Shown here: piece after piece, positions 7,941-15,485 of the stretch
Numbering within the stretch: the first letter of the stretch is position 1
How the letters are laid out: every line of letters begins with the position of its first letter
Source: an uncultured Porphyromonadaceae bacterium
Lineage (GTDB): Bacteria > Bacteroidota > Bacteroidia > Bacteroidales > Muribaculaceae
Reading direction: 5' to 3'
Assembly: GCA_900541865.1 (NCBI GenBank)
Contig: UQLO01000026.1
Span: 1 to 44,396, forward strand
Length of the DNA: 44,396 nt
The notes under the pieces: generated by a model
The model's database searches: none
Seen by the model: the letters and a program-made list of their open reading frames with translations, nothing else
What the model was told of the DNA's origin: nothing
Translations under genes and position numbers: made by a program

Positions 7941-8834
7941 TCAGAGGAGTTTGATGCTGATGTAGCGTTTGGGGTTGCGCTTGATGTCGACGAAGAGGCT
8001 GTCGAGCGACTGCACCGTGGAGTTGATGTTGTTGTAGAGTTCGGGGTCGGTGGTGAGGCGGCCGATGGAGGAGTCGGGGTTGTTCAGTGCGGCCGAGAGG
8101 CGCTCGAGGTTGGCGGCCGTGCGGTTGAGTTCGTCCATCAGGCTGTCGACGGGAGCCTCCCGGAGCATGCCGCTGACGGCGGCCAGGTTGCCGGTGATGG
8201 TGTCGACGTTGCTGGTGATGCTGTTGACGTTCTGCGCCACCGGACCCAGCGTGGCCATTACCTGACGCAGGGAGCGCACGGATTCGTTGAGGTCGGCGGT
8301 GATGTCGTCCATGCGGCGCACCGAGGCGGTCAATGCCGGGTCCGACACGAGGGTGTTGAGCGAGCTCAACAAGGTGTCGACTTTGGGTATCACGGCAGCT
8401 ACAGACGGCAGGAGGGTTTCCGAGAGGCTGCCCATAAGGCCGGCGTTGACGGCGCCCGCCACGGTGTCGCCGACTTCATAGTAGCCGCCGGCGGCATTGC
8501 CCAGGTTGAGCACTATGGAGGCTGTTCCCAACAGGTCGCTCGATATTACTGCCGCCGAACCTTGAGGCAGCCGGAGGTTGCGGTCTACGCTGAACTCTAC
8601 CACCACGTGGCCGGGGTTGTCGTACTGGTAGTGTATGGAGCGCACAAGGCCGACTTTGTAGCCGTTGAGGGTCACCGGTGCCGACGTGGCAAGGCCTTCG
8701 ACGTTGGTGTAGGCGGCGTAATAGTAGTTGGCGGCCTTGAAGATGTTGACGCCTTTGAGAAAGTTTATTCCAAAAAAGAGCAGGACAAGGGCCAGTGCCA
8801 CTAACAGTCCTACCATTATTTCTTTGCGCTTCAT
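7941..8834 (-). CDS. MCE family (MlaD-like) phospholipid transport protein
   Basis: A 297-residue protein with one N-terminal membrane anchor (about 7-26, IMVGLLVALALVLLFFGINF) followed by a single MCE domain (about 38-115, with VTLNGYKVGLV) and a long helical tail (130-280) rich in regularly spaced leucines. This is the architecture of MlaD-type substrate-binding subunits, which form rings in the periplasm and pass phospholipids between membranes. The partner ATPase and permease genes (MlaF, MlaE) are not in this window. It lies 44 bases downstream of the amidase gene, and the two form a likely operon, with a terminator hairpin after it. Confidence 0.88.
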   Translation of the reverse strand: MKRKEIMVGLLVALALVLLFFGINFLKGVNIFKAANYYYAAYTNVEGLATSAPVTLNGYKVGLVRSIHYQYDNPGHVVVEFSVDRNLRLPQGSAAVISSDLLGTASIVLNLGNAAGGYYEVGDTVAGAVNAGLMGSLSETLLPSVAAVIPKVDTLLSSLNTLVSDPALTASVRRMDDITADLNESVRSLRQVMATLGPVAQNVNSITSNVDTITGNLAAVSGMLREAPVDSLMDELNRTAANLERLSAALNNPDSSIGRLTTDPELYNNINSTVQSLDSLFVDIKRNPKRYISIKLL

Positions 8835-8878
8835 ATTGTTGATGAATGTTTTTTGTTTTGTTTTCTATTGTCGGGGGG

Positions 8879-9706
8879 TCAGCCGGCTATGCGGTGCGGA
8901 TGCAGCCGGCGATAGGCGTCGACGGCCATGAAGAGGGCTTCGGCCATACGCTGCAGGCCTTCGTCGCTGCCGAAGTAGCGTTCTATGGTGGGGTTGCACA
9001 TGAAGTCGAGCTCTACCAACACCGCCGGCATGCCCGTGGCCCAAAGCACCAGAAAGCCTGCCTGCCGGACTTCGCGGTCGGCACGCCCGGCGTGCGATAC
9101 CAGAAAGTGCTGCGCCAGAGAGGCCATTTCGAGGCTTTGCTCCATATTGCGGTTTTGGGTGAGTTCGAATATTATGTAGCTCTCGGTAAGGTTGGGGTCG
9201 AAGCCCTGGTAGGCCTCGGTGAAGTCTTCTTCGAGTTCGATGACGGAGTTTTCGGCCATAGCGACTTCGAGATTGGCTTCGCTTTTGTGGAGGCCGAGGG
9301 TGTAGACGCTGACTCCTTTTATGGTATCGCGCCCGCGCGAACGCTTGGCGATGGAGTTCACGTGGATGCTCACGAAGAGGTCGGCGCCGGCGTTGTTGGC
9401 TATGGTGGCACGCTCGCGAAGGGGCACGAACACGTCGCCCTCGCGGGTCATCACTACCTTTACGGAGTCGCCGAGTCGCTCCTGCACCATGTCGCGAAGC
9501 AGGCGCCCTACCGCCAGCACTACGTTCTTTTCGTGCAGACGGCGCCCCGACGTGCCCAGATCGTGGCCGCCATGGCCCGGGTCTATGACCAGCACGAAGC
9601 GGCCGTCGTCCTCAGTGGGGGCGGGGCTTGCAGCGGTGGCGCCCACGGCTGCCGCAAGGGTCAGCAGGGCTGCGAGTATGAACCGTATGGTGCGTTTTTC
9701 GAGCAT
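8879..9706 (-). CDS. N-acetylmuramoyl-L-alanine amidase (Amidase_3)
   Basis: This periplasmic zinc amidase cleaves the bond between N-acetylmuramic acid and the stem peptide. The 275-residue protein has a signal peptide (1-26, ILAALLTLAAAVGATAA), then VIDPGHGG with the first zinc His, HEKN with Glu, SIHVNS with the second His, and PAVLVELDF with the catalytic Glu. No SPOR or LysM targeting domain is attached. I chose ATG 9706 because the upstream TTG at 9718 lies inside the promoter -7 box (9716-9723); the predicted transcript start is then only a few bases before the ATG. Confidence 0.93.
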   Translation of the reverse strand: MLEKRTIRFILAALLTLAAAVGATAASPAPTEDDGRFVLVIDPGHGGHDLGTSGRRLHEKNVVLAVGRLLRDMVQERLGDSVKVVMTREGDVFVPLRERATIANNAGADLFVSIHVNSIAKRSRGRDTIKGVSVYTLGLHKSEANLEVAMAENSVIELEEDFTEAYQGFDPNLTESYIIFELTQNRNMEQSLEMASLAQHFLVSHAGRADREVRQAGFLVLWATGMPAVLVELDFMCNPTIERYFGSDEGLQRMAEALFMAVDAYRRLHPHRIAG

Positions 9707-9715
9707 ATTCAGGCG

Positions 9716-9723
9716 CAAATTTA
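9716..9723 (-). promoter_or_regulatory. -7 box of the amidase-MCE promoter
   Basis: The minus strand reads TAAATTTG, a perfect TAnnTTTG, only 9 bases before the ATG at 9706. That implies an almost leaderless mRNA. Confidence 0.55.
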
Positions 9724-9797
9724 GGCATTTTTTGGCTTATATGGGCCGGCTGTTCTCAAAATCTTCCGCTTTTGCCTTTTTTCTGCGTCAAATTAGC

Positions 9798-9805
9798 TAA
9801 TTTTG
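9798..9805 (+). promoter_or_regulatory. -7 box of the gldB-surE-ispE promoter
   Basis: TAATTTTG is a perfect match to TAnnTTTG, 35 bases before the gldB ATG at 9841. A TTTG lies 23 bases upstream, at the long end of the expected spacing. Confidence 0.65.
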
Positions 9806-9840
9806 CAGAACATTACTCCACGTTTTGGCTTTTTATTTTT

Positions 9841-10842
9841 ATGAGGTCTCTCACCGTTATACTATCCGCGGCCGTGCTGGCTGTGTTGGGGCTGTGCTCG
9901 GGCTGTGGCGGCCGCTCGCAGAGCGTCGTTCAGCCGGATTCGGTATATGTTGCTGACGTCTACCGTATTATGTACGAGTATGGTCGCACCGACTCTGCCG
10001 GGCGCGATTCGCTGCGCATGCTGGACACGGCTCAGGTGCGGGCCTTTATGAGTGTTGTCGGCGAAACGCCCGTCACCGACCTGCGTATGCAGGGCTGGAG
10101 CTGGTCGCTGCCTGCTATTATGTTCACTCCTCCGGTGGATTCGGTCTTCCGCTCAGGGTCGCAGCCGCTTGCCGAGGCTCTCGGCATCATTACGGCCCGT
10201 ATGCGGGCCGCCGGTGTGGAGCTCACGCCCCGCAGTTACGGCGCTGTGGTGTGGGGGCGGCTGGAGTCGGTGATGTTTGTGGACTCGGTTATGCTGGTGG
10301 CCCTGAATCATTACCTTGGCGCCGAATATCCCGGCTACGACCATTTTCCGCTTTATATGCGTCTGGTCAAGGAGCCTGAGCAGATGCCCTACGATGTCGC
10401 CGAGGCTATGATTGCCACTGACCATCCTTACTCCAACGAAGGGGGCACTCTGTTGGCGCGCATGCTCTACGAAGGTGCGCTGACGGTGGCAAAGATGGAA
10501 GCCGTAGGCGACGATGGTTCCGACCCGGCCCGTGCCTTGGGCTACCGCCCCGAGCAGTTGCAGTTCATCCTCGACAATGAGAAAAATCTCTGGCAACGTC
10601 TTGTGGCCGACGGACTGCTGTACGACACCAACACAGCCACCGTCGACAGGCTGATCGCACCGGCGCCAAACTCTCCGCTGCTGGATGCCCGATGCCCCGG
10701 GCGCGTTGGCCGCTTCTTCGGCTACCGCATCGTCCGGGAGTACCTCCGCCGAAATCCCGAGGCTGCCCTACCCCGGCTGCTTTCGCCCGATTTCTATCTC
10801 AACGGCCCCGAGGTGCTTGCCCAAAGCCACTACAACCCTTAG
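9841..10842 (+). CDS. gldB: GldB-like lipoprotein
   Basis: A 333-residue exported protein with an N-terminal hydrophobic segment ending LGLCSGCGG, consistent with a lipoprotein (Cys after SG), though position -3 is atypical. The body matches GldB: LNHYLGAEYPGY, the GYRPEQLQFILDNEKNLW segment, GRVGRFFGYRIVREYL, and a C-terminal ending ILNKSKY-like (VLAQSHYNP). GldB was named from gliding motility in Flavobacterium, but homologues occur in non-gliding Bacteroidales, where the role is unknown and likely tied to the envelope. The ATG at 9841 follows the promoter and gives a proper signal sequence. surE follows after 27 bases. Confidence 0.82.
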   Translation: MRSLTVILSAAVLAVLGLCSGCGGRSQSVVQPDSVYVADVYRIMYEYGRTDSAGRDSLRMLDTAQVRAFMSVVGETPVTDLRMQGWSWSLPAIMFTPPVDSVFRSGSQPLAEALGIITARMRAAGVELTPRSYGAVVWGRLESVMFVDSVMLVALNHYLGAEYPGYDHFPLYMRLVKEPEQMPYDVAEAMIATDHPYSNEGGTLLARMLYEGALTVAKMEAVGDDGSDPARALGYRPEQLQFILDNEKNLWQRLVADGLLYDTNTATVDRLIAPAPNSPLLDARCPGRVGRFFGYRIVREYLRRNPEAALPRLLSPDFYLNGPEVLAQSHYNP

Positions 10843-10869
10843 TCATAAACCTCCCAAATATTCATTACT

Positions 10870-11646
10870 TTGGAAAATATACGTCCTCTTATACTCATCA
10901 CCAACGACGACAGCATCGAAGCGCCCGGCGTTCATCAGCTTGTTGAATGTGTGCGCGCTCTGGGCGATGTCTACCTTGTCGCTCCGGCTCATCCCCATTC
11001 GGGCCAATCGGCGGCTCTCACCGTCGGCGAGCCTCTCAAAATCAAGGAACTCGAATCGCAGCAGGAGAATGTGAGGCTCTTCACCGTCGACGGCACGCCG
11101 GTCGATTGCATCAAGCTCGGGCTCCACACTATTGTGCCGCGTCGTCCCGACATTATCCTCTCCGGCATCAACCACGGCTCCAACGCGGGCAACAACGTGA
11201 CCTACAGCGGCACTATGGGCGCTGTTATCGAGGGTTGCATGCAGGGTATCCCATCGGTGGGCTTTTCTCTGCTTCACCATTCGATGAAGGCCGATTTCTC
11301 GATGTGCACTTCTTTCGTAACTGAAATAACCGACCGGGTGCTTCGCGACGGGCTACCCTCCTATGTGTGCCTCAACGTCAATATCCCCGCAAAGGTGGTG
11401 CCGGAAGGAATTAGAGTGTGCCGGGCCGCCAGAGGACATTGGTCGGAGGAATACAAGCGCTATCTCGATCCCTCCGGAAATCCTTTCTACTGGCTCACGG
11501 GGCGTTTCGTCAATGAGGAACCCGACGCCGACGATACCGACGAGTACTGGCTGGCACGTCGTCATATTTCGGTGGTGCCGGTGTGTCCCGATATGTCCGA
11601 TGTGGCTGCCGTCGGCAAGCTGGCCGCGCGGTTCAACAAAGACTGA
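10870..11646 (+). CDS. surE: 5'-nucleotidase SurE
   Basis: SurE is a metal-dependent nucleoside monophosphate phosphatase linked to stationary-phase survival. The 258-residue frame has ILITNDDS with metal ligands Asp13-Asp14, HPHSGQSAALTV with the conserved Ser, and GINHGSNAGNNVTYSGT with the conserved Asn. The usual NDDG is NDDS here. No ATG is available: TTG at 10870 is the only sensible start, giving the family-typical lead 'ENIRPLILITNDD'. That TTG also lies in a promoter-like TTACTTTG, so an internal promoter is possible, but the 27-base gap to gldB and the 12-base gap to ispE favour one operon. Confidence 0.92.
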   Translation: MENIRPLILITNDDSIEAPGVHQLVECVRALGDVYLVAPAHPHSGQSAALTVGEPLKIKELESQQENVRLFTVDGTPVDCIKLGLHTIVPRRPDIILSGINHGSNAGNNVTYSGTMGAVIEGCMQGIPSVGFSLLHHSMKADFSMCTSFVTEITDRVLRDGLPSYVCLNVNIPAKVVPEGIRVCRAARGHWSEEYKRYLDPSGNPFYWLTGRFVNEEPDADDTDEYWLARRHISVVPVCPDMSDVAAVGKLAARFNKD

Positions 11647-11658
11647 GCGGCAGAAGGC

Positions 11659-12516
11659 ATGATTCTTTTTCCTAACGCGAAGATTAACGTCGGGTTGCGC
11701 ATCCTCCGTAAGCGTCCTGACGGCTACCACGACCTGGCAAGTGTTTTTGTGCCGGTGATGTGGTGCGACATTCTTGAGATTACTCGGGCCCCGAAGGACT
11801 CCTTCCGCCTTGCCGGTGCGCCGCTCGATTGCGCCGATGCCGACAACATCGTGCTTAAAGCCCTGCGAGTGCTCGCCCGCGAGACCGGCATCAAACTGCC
11901 TCCGCTGGATATTGTGCTGGAGAAGCACATTCCTTCCGGCGCAGGTCTGGGCGGAGGCTCCGCAGATGCCGCTTTTGCCCTCAAAGGTGTCAACGAGCTG
12001 CTGGGGCTCGGTCTCGACGAGGCTGCCTTGGCGGCTGTGGCGGCTAAGGTGGGCGCCGACTGCCCGTTCTTCATCTATAATACTCCGGCCCTCGCCACGG
12101 GCATCGGCGATGTGCTGCAGCCCGTCGACGCTTCCGCCCTCAACGGCCTTTATGTGGTCATCGTCAAGCCGGGCGCACAAAGTGTGTCGACTGCCGAGGC
12201 TTACGCCGGGGTGACACCCGCCGAGATTGGCCCCGAGGAAGACTTAGTGCGGGCGTTTATGCTGCCGGCTGAGTGCTGGAGCAGGTCGGAGCTGATAGTC
12301 AACGATTTCGAGCCGTCGGTCTTCGGACGCCGGCCCGCTATTGCGGCCGCCAAGGACGCTATGGCGGCGGCAGGCGCTCTCTACTGCGCCATGAGCGGCA
12401 GCGGAGCGGCTGTTTTCGGCATCTTCGCCGACGACGCACAAGCACGCGCGGCGGCCGCCTCTTTTGCTGGGTGCGATGTCTTCTGCCAGCGTTTCAGCGG
12501 TTTCAAGGCTCCTTAA
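11659..12516 (+). CDS. ispE: 4-diphosphocytidyl-2-C-methyl-D-erythritol kinase
   Basis: IspE phosphorylates CDP-methylerythritol in the non-mevalonate isoprenoid pathway. The 285-residue GHMP kinase has NAKINVGL with Lys8, the ATP loop PSGAGLGGGSADAA (92-105), and ADCPFF with catalytic Asp134, plus the C-terminal GHMP motif AMSGSGAAVFGIF. Length is normal. It is the last gene of the gldB-surE-ispE group. A second gene of the same pathway, ispG, lies at 30.9 kb. Confidence 0.96.
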   Translation: MILFPNAKINVGLRILRKRPDGYHDLASVFVPVMWCDILEITRAPKDSFRLAGAPLDCADADNIVLKALRVLARETGIKLPPLDIVLEKHIPSGAGLGGGSADAAFALKGVNELLGLGLDEAALAAVAAKVGADCPFFIYNTPALATGIGDVLQPVDASALNGLYVVIVKPGAQSVSTAEAYAGVTPAEIGPEEDLVRAFMLPAECWSRSELIVNDFEPSVFGRRPAIAAAKDAMAAAGALYCAMSGSGAAVFGIFADDAQARAAAASFAGCDVFCQRFSGFKAP

Positions 12517-12643
12517 CGAACGTTTTGAGCCCTGTGCACGTTATATAGTAAAATTTAAAATCTCAGCATACCCGCGAGGTTTATCCGGTTTTAACACTTT
12601 TTGGCCGGGTTTTTGCTGGGTATGTCTAAAAACATAGACACTC

Positions 12644-13234
12644 ATGAGCAATAAACACCAGAAAAATAACGGTGAGGCTCCCAAGGCTGAGGCTGCGGAG
12701 GCTCCGGAAATTATGGATGTCCTCGACCAGGAGCCAAACGATGCTCCCGAACTTGAGGCGCAGGAAGTCGAAAACGCTGATTTGCAGAATCAACTCGACG
12801 AGGCCCTCAAGCAGATTGAAAAGGATAAGAACGACTACCTCCTTCTGGCGGCCGACTTCGACAATTACCGCAAACGCATGATGCGCGAAAAAGCCGATCT
12901 GCTCAAAAACGCCGCCGAGCGAACTCTGCTCGGTCTGCTCCCTATTGTCGACGACTTCGAACGCGGCCTCGCTGCAAGTGCCTCCGAAGATGCCGACAGC
13001 ATACGCAAGGGTATGGAGCTGATCTACAACAAGCTTATCAAATACCTCGAAGCCAATGGCGTAAAGGCTATGGAGAGCACAGGCGAACCTTTCAACGCCG
13101 ACTTCCACGAGGCTATCGCTACGGTGCCCGCTCCTTCCGACGACCTCAAGGGCAAAGTGCTCGACACCACCCAGAAGGGCTATATGATTAACGATAAAGT
13201 GCTCCGCCACGCCAAAGTGGCCGTGGGCGAATAA
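12644..13234 (+). CDS. grpE: Nucleotide exchange factor GrpE
   Basis: GrpE releases ADP from DnaK in the Hsp70 chaperone cycle. The 196-residue protein has an acidic disordered start, a long coiled coil (about 40-95, with DYLLLAADFDNYRKRMMREK), and the C-terminal beta domain with the conserved FNADFHEAIATVP and DKVLRHAKVAV segments. dnaJ follows after 11 bases; dnaK is not in the window. The 127-base upstream region holds weak inverted repeats (CATACCC/GGGTATG and TGTCTA/TAGACA) but no CIRCE element and no perfect TAnnTTTG. Confidence 0.96.
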   Translation: MSNKHQKNNGEAPKAEAAEAPEIMDVLDQEPNDAPELEAQEVENADLQNQLDEALKQIEKDKNDYLLLAADFDNYRKRMMREKADLLKNAAERTLLGLLPIVDDFERGLAASASEDADSIRKGMELIYNKLIKYLEANGVKAMESTGEPFNADFHEAIATVPAPSDDLKGKVLDTTQKGYMINDKVLRHAKVAVGE

Positions 13235-13245
13235 CACACTGCCCG

Positions 13246-14424
13246 ATGGACAAGAGAGATTACTACGAAGTGCTCGGCGTGGCCAAGACGGCTTCCGCCG
13301 ACGAGATAAAGAAAGCCTACCGCAAAAAGGCTCTTCAGTACCACCCCGACCGCAATCCGGGCGACAAAGAGGCTGAGGAGAAGTTCAAGGAGGCCACCGA
13401 GGCCTACGACGTTCTTTCCGACGCCGACAAGCGCGCCAAATACGACCAGTTCGGCCACTCTATGGGCCAGCAGAGCTTCGGCGGCGGTGGTGCCGGCGGG
13501 TTCTCCTTCTCCCAGGACGACCTGGAGGATATTCTACGCCGTGCCGGCTTCGGCGGCTTTGCCGATTTTTCTTCTTTCGGTGGTTTCGGTGGTTTCGGTG
13601 GCGCAGCCGGAGGTCGTCGCCAGCAGCGCCGGCAGCGTCGTGGCTCCGACCTGCGTATTCGCGTCAAACTAACTCTGGAGGATATCGCAAACGGTGTCAC
13701 CAAGACCCTGCGTGTGCCTACCTTCGTGGAGTGTGAGTCCTGCAAGGGCACCGGCGCAAAAGACGGGGTGGCCTTCGCCACTTGCAACCAATGCCACGGC
13801 ACCGGGCAGGTCGTCACCCAGCAGTACACTCCCTTCGGCATGCAGCAGGCCGCAAGTGTGTGCCCCGCCTGCAACGGCTCCGGCAAGGTGGTCACCGAAT
13901 CCTGTCAGCACTGCCACGGCGAGGGCGTCAACCGCCGCGATGTGGAGGTGTCCTTCTCCATTCCCGCCGGCGCCTACGAAGGCCAGACCTTCTCGCTGCG
14001 GGGAAAGGGAAATTACCCCAAAGGCGGAGGCGTCCCCGGCGACCTGCTGGTGGTCATCGAGGAAGTCAAGCACCCCGAGCTTATCCGCGACGGGGCCGAC
14101 CTGATCTATAATCTTATGCTCGACATTCCGACGGCCGTGCTCGGCGGAAGCGCCGAAGTCCCCACCATCAGCGGTCGCGCACGACTCAACATCCCCGCCG
14201 GAACTCAGCCCGGCAAGGTACTCCGTCTGCGCGGAAAGGGCCTCCCCGACTCCGAAAACGGCGGTCGCGGCGACGAGCTCATCAACGTAATGGTCTATAT
14301 GCCCGAAAAGCTCACCGACCAGCAGCGTCAGGCCTTCGAAAGCCTCAAAGGCACTCCCGGCATACAGCCCACCGAAAGCGACCGCAACCGCATCTTCTCA
14401 AAATTCAAGCACCTCTTCGAATAA
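13246..14424 (+). CDS. dnaJ: Chaperone protein DnaJ
   Basis: DnaJ delivers clients to DnaK and stimulates its ATPase. The 392-residue protein has the J domain with HPD at 33-35, a Gly/Phe-rich linker (FGGFGGFGGAAGG region near 105-125), the four CxxCxGxG zinc repeats (CESCKGTG from residue 163, then CNQCHGTG, CPACNGSG, CQHCHGEG) and the beta-sandwich substrate domains. This is a full-length type-I DnaJ. It is co-transcribed with grpE and followed by a strong terminator at 14444-14484. Confidence 0.97.
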   Translation: MDKRDYYEVLGVAKTASADEIKKAYRKKALQYHPDRNPGDKEAEEKFKEATEAYDVLSDADKRAKYDQFGHSMGQQSFGGGGAGGFSFSQDDLEDILRRAGFGGFADFSSFGGFGGFGGAAGGRRQQRRQRRGSDLRIRVKLTLEDIANGVTKTLRVPTFVECESCKGTGAKDGVAFATCNQCHGTGQVVTQQYTPFGMQQAASVCPACNGSGKVVTESCQHCHGEGVNRRDVEVSFSIPAGAYEGQTFSLRGKGNYPKGGGVPGDLLVVIEEVKHPELIRDGADLIYNLMLDIPTAVLGGSAEVPTISGRARLNIPAGTQPGKVLRLRGKGLPDSENGGRGDELINVMVYMPEKLTDQQRQAFESLKGTPGIQPTESDRNRIFSKFKHLFE

Positions 14425-14428
14425 AATT

Positions 14429-14575
14429 TGTGCAACAACACGTGTGTAACATCTTTCCAAACCGGAGAGATGTTACACTTTTTTGCGCAACATGTGCAAC
14501 AAGCCCCACCTTTGTTGTTACACGCTTATTTCTCTGATTCTCTCCTCCTTATCTTATATGTGTAACTTGTGTAAG
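14429..14575. repeat. Cluster of TGTGYAAC octamers
   Basis: Direct copies: TGTGCAAC 14429-14436, TGTGTAAC 14443-14450, TGTGCAAC 14493-14500, TGTGTAAC 14559-14566, and the variant TGTGTAAG 14568-14575. Reversed copies (GTTACAC core) lie at 14472-14478 and 14517-14523. The 14443 and 14472 copies are the two arms of the terminator stem, so five are independent. Function is unknown; the arrangement resembles a protein-binding array. Confidence 0.55.
14444..14484 (+). terminator. Rho-independent terminator of grpE-dnaJ
   Basis: GTGTAACATCT (14444-14454) pairs perfectly with AGATGTTACAC (14468-14478) around a 13-base loop, followed by TTTTTT (14479-14484). It lies 20 bases past the dnaJ stop. Confidence 0.9.
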
Positions 14576-14750
14576 ATAAAAGTAGTAATATTAAAAAAAA
14601 GGAAAATAGGGGGTAAAAGGGGGCAAAACGGGGGAAAACAGAAAAGTTTGGGCTTTTTTCGCCGAGTTGGTACACACACCGCATTGGCCGGAAACATTGA
14701 GGTAATCTTCGACCTCATCCCCATCAACTAAAAATCCATTTTACCCACAC

Positions 14751-14791
14751 AATCGGTTGGCTGCAGCCCGGCGCTGCGACCAACCGATTTT
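14751..14791. terminator. Strong isolated hairpin with T-tail
   Basis: AATCGGTTGG (14751-14760) pairs with CCAACCGATT (14780-14789), and the inner bases GCAGC/GCTGC extend the stem. TTTT follows on the plus strand. No gene ends immediately before it, so as a terminator its client transcript is unknown. Confidence 0.55.
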
Positions 14792-14817
14792 CTATGTCGG
14801 AGGTGCGAGGGCAACGC

Positions 14818-14875
14818 ATGGAGTGAGGGCTTCAGCCCTCACCGCCCCGCCGAGGCTATTTTTCTGCGAGAATGG
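14818..14875 (+). repeat. REP-like unit 1
   Basis: Begins ATGGAG, contains the palindrome GTGAGGGCT-TC-AGCCCTCAC (14823-14842), and ends with a tail starting CCGCCCCGCCGAGGCTATTT. It is a direct repeat of unit 2: the flanks are conserved while the stem sequence differs but still pairs. Confidence 0.75.
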
Positions 14876-14900
14876 GCGCGCCCCGTTATTTGGCTGCAAC

Positions 14901-14963
14901 CGTTATGGAGCGGGGATTTGCAATCCCCGCCGCCCCGCCGACGCTATTTTTTTGCGAAAAAGG
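14901..14963 (+). repeat. REP-like unit 2 (copy A of a 30-bp perfect inverted repeat)
   Basis: The stem GCGGGGATT/AATCCCCGC (14910-14930) is followed by a tail starting CCGCCCCGCCGACGCTATTT that matches unit 1. Bases 14901-14930 are the exact reverse complement of 14984-15013. Confidence 0.8.
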
Positions 14964-14983
14964 AGAATAGTTTTCGCCTGCCC

Positions 14984-15013
14984 GCGGGGATTGCAAATCC
15001 CCGCTCCATAACG
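14984..15013 (-). repeat. REP-like unit 3 (copy B, inverted)
   Basis: A 30-base exact reverse complement of 14901-14930, containing the same GCGGGGATT/AATCCCCGC palindrome. Homology continues outward for about six more bases with one mismatch. The pair is arranged like the two ends of a REPIN. Confidence 0.8.
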
Positions 15014-15057
15014 CTTGCAGGCGTTTTCGCGGATTATAATGGCATCGGCGGACGTTT

Positions 15058-15074
15058 GCGAGCCGTAAGCTCGC
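15058..15074 (-). repeat. REP-like hairpin 4
   Basis: GCGAGC (15058-15063) pairs with GCTCGC (15069-15074). On the minus strand the loop reads TTACG, similar in form to the TT-starting loops of the other units. Flanks are less conserved. Confidence 0.45.
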
Positions 15075-15142
15075 CCTCCTTGTTGGCGTTCCCGGCAGAA
15101 GCTTATCTCTATTTTCCGAGGGGGAGATACCAATAATATGCA

Positions 15143-15175
15143 CAACGGAGCGACCCGGGTGGGGACGCTCCGTTG
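15143..15175 (-). terminator. Terminator of rpmH
   Basis: CAACGGAGCG (15143-15152) pairs perfectly with CGCTCCGTTG (15166-15175). It lies 18 bases beyond the rpmH stop on the minus strand and is followed by a moderately T-rich stretch. Confidence 0.75.
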
Positions 15176-15193
15176 AATCGGCGGAAAAGTGGA

Positions 15194-15349
15194 TTATTTT
15201 CCGGCGATGTGGTCGCTTACAGTCAGGTGTACGCGGCCTTTGGCGCGACGACGGGCAAGAACCTTGCGGCCGTCGGGAGTCGACATTCTTTCACGGAAAC
15301 CGTGCTTGTTAACTCGCTTGCGATTAGAGGGTTGGAATGTTCTTTTCAT
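15194..15349 (-). CDS. rpmH: 50S ribosomal protein L34
   Basis: A 51-residue basic protein beginning MKRTFQPSNRKRVNKHGFRE and ending HLTVSDHIAGK, a clear match to L34 with the conserved RKRVNKHGFRERM core and GRKVLARRRAKGR helix. It is a structural component of the large ribosomal subunit, near the peptide exit region. In many bacteria rpmH is next to dnaA and rnpA; here dnaA is about 8 kb away and no rnpA-like frame is seen. It has its own promoter (15393-15400) and terminator. Confidence 0.97.
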   Translation of the reverse strand: MKRTFQPSNRKRVNKHGFRERMSTPDGRKVLARRRAKGRVHLTVSDHIAGK

Positions 15350-15392
15350 TGCCGTTATGTTGGTTTTGTTTTTATGTGCGCTATTCGGACTG

Positions 15393-15400
15393 CAAAGTTA
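15393..15400 (-). promoter_or_regulatory. -7 box of the rpmH promoter
   Basis: The minus strand reads TAACTTTG, a perfect consensus, 44 bases upstream of the rpmH ATG, giving a short A-rich leader. Confidence 0.7.
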
Positions 15401-15485
15401 AAAATTATTTCCCGTTTTAGCAAATATTTTTCGCTTCTTCCGGGCTATTTTCGCGGTTTGGGGCGCGCCGAAGGCCTTTTTGGCT

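Larger units (their letters stand above)
14425..15193. other. Large complex intergenic region between dnaJ and rpmH
   Basis: 769 bases between convergent genes with no convincing coding sequence. In order it holds the dnaJ terminator, clustered TGTGYAAC octamers (14429-14575), an inverted repeat TTATCTTA/TAAGATAA (14550-14579), an A-rich tract with three phased G5 runs (14592-14640), a strong hairpin at 14751-14791, a REP-like array of palindromes (14818-15074), and the rpmH terminator (15143-15175). An 82-codon frame at 14483-14731 has an unusual composition and crosses the A/G tract; I do not consider it a supported gene. Confidence 0.8.

Noticed and set aside
14483..14731. An 82-codon plus-strand frame in the dnaJ-rpmH intergenic region
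   Set aside because: It runs through the octamer cluster and the A/G tract, has lysine/glycine runs caused by that tract, and starts within the terminator's T-run. The last 30 codons look a little more protein-like, so a decayed remnant is possible but not supportable.
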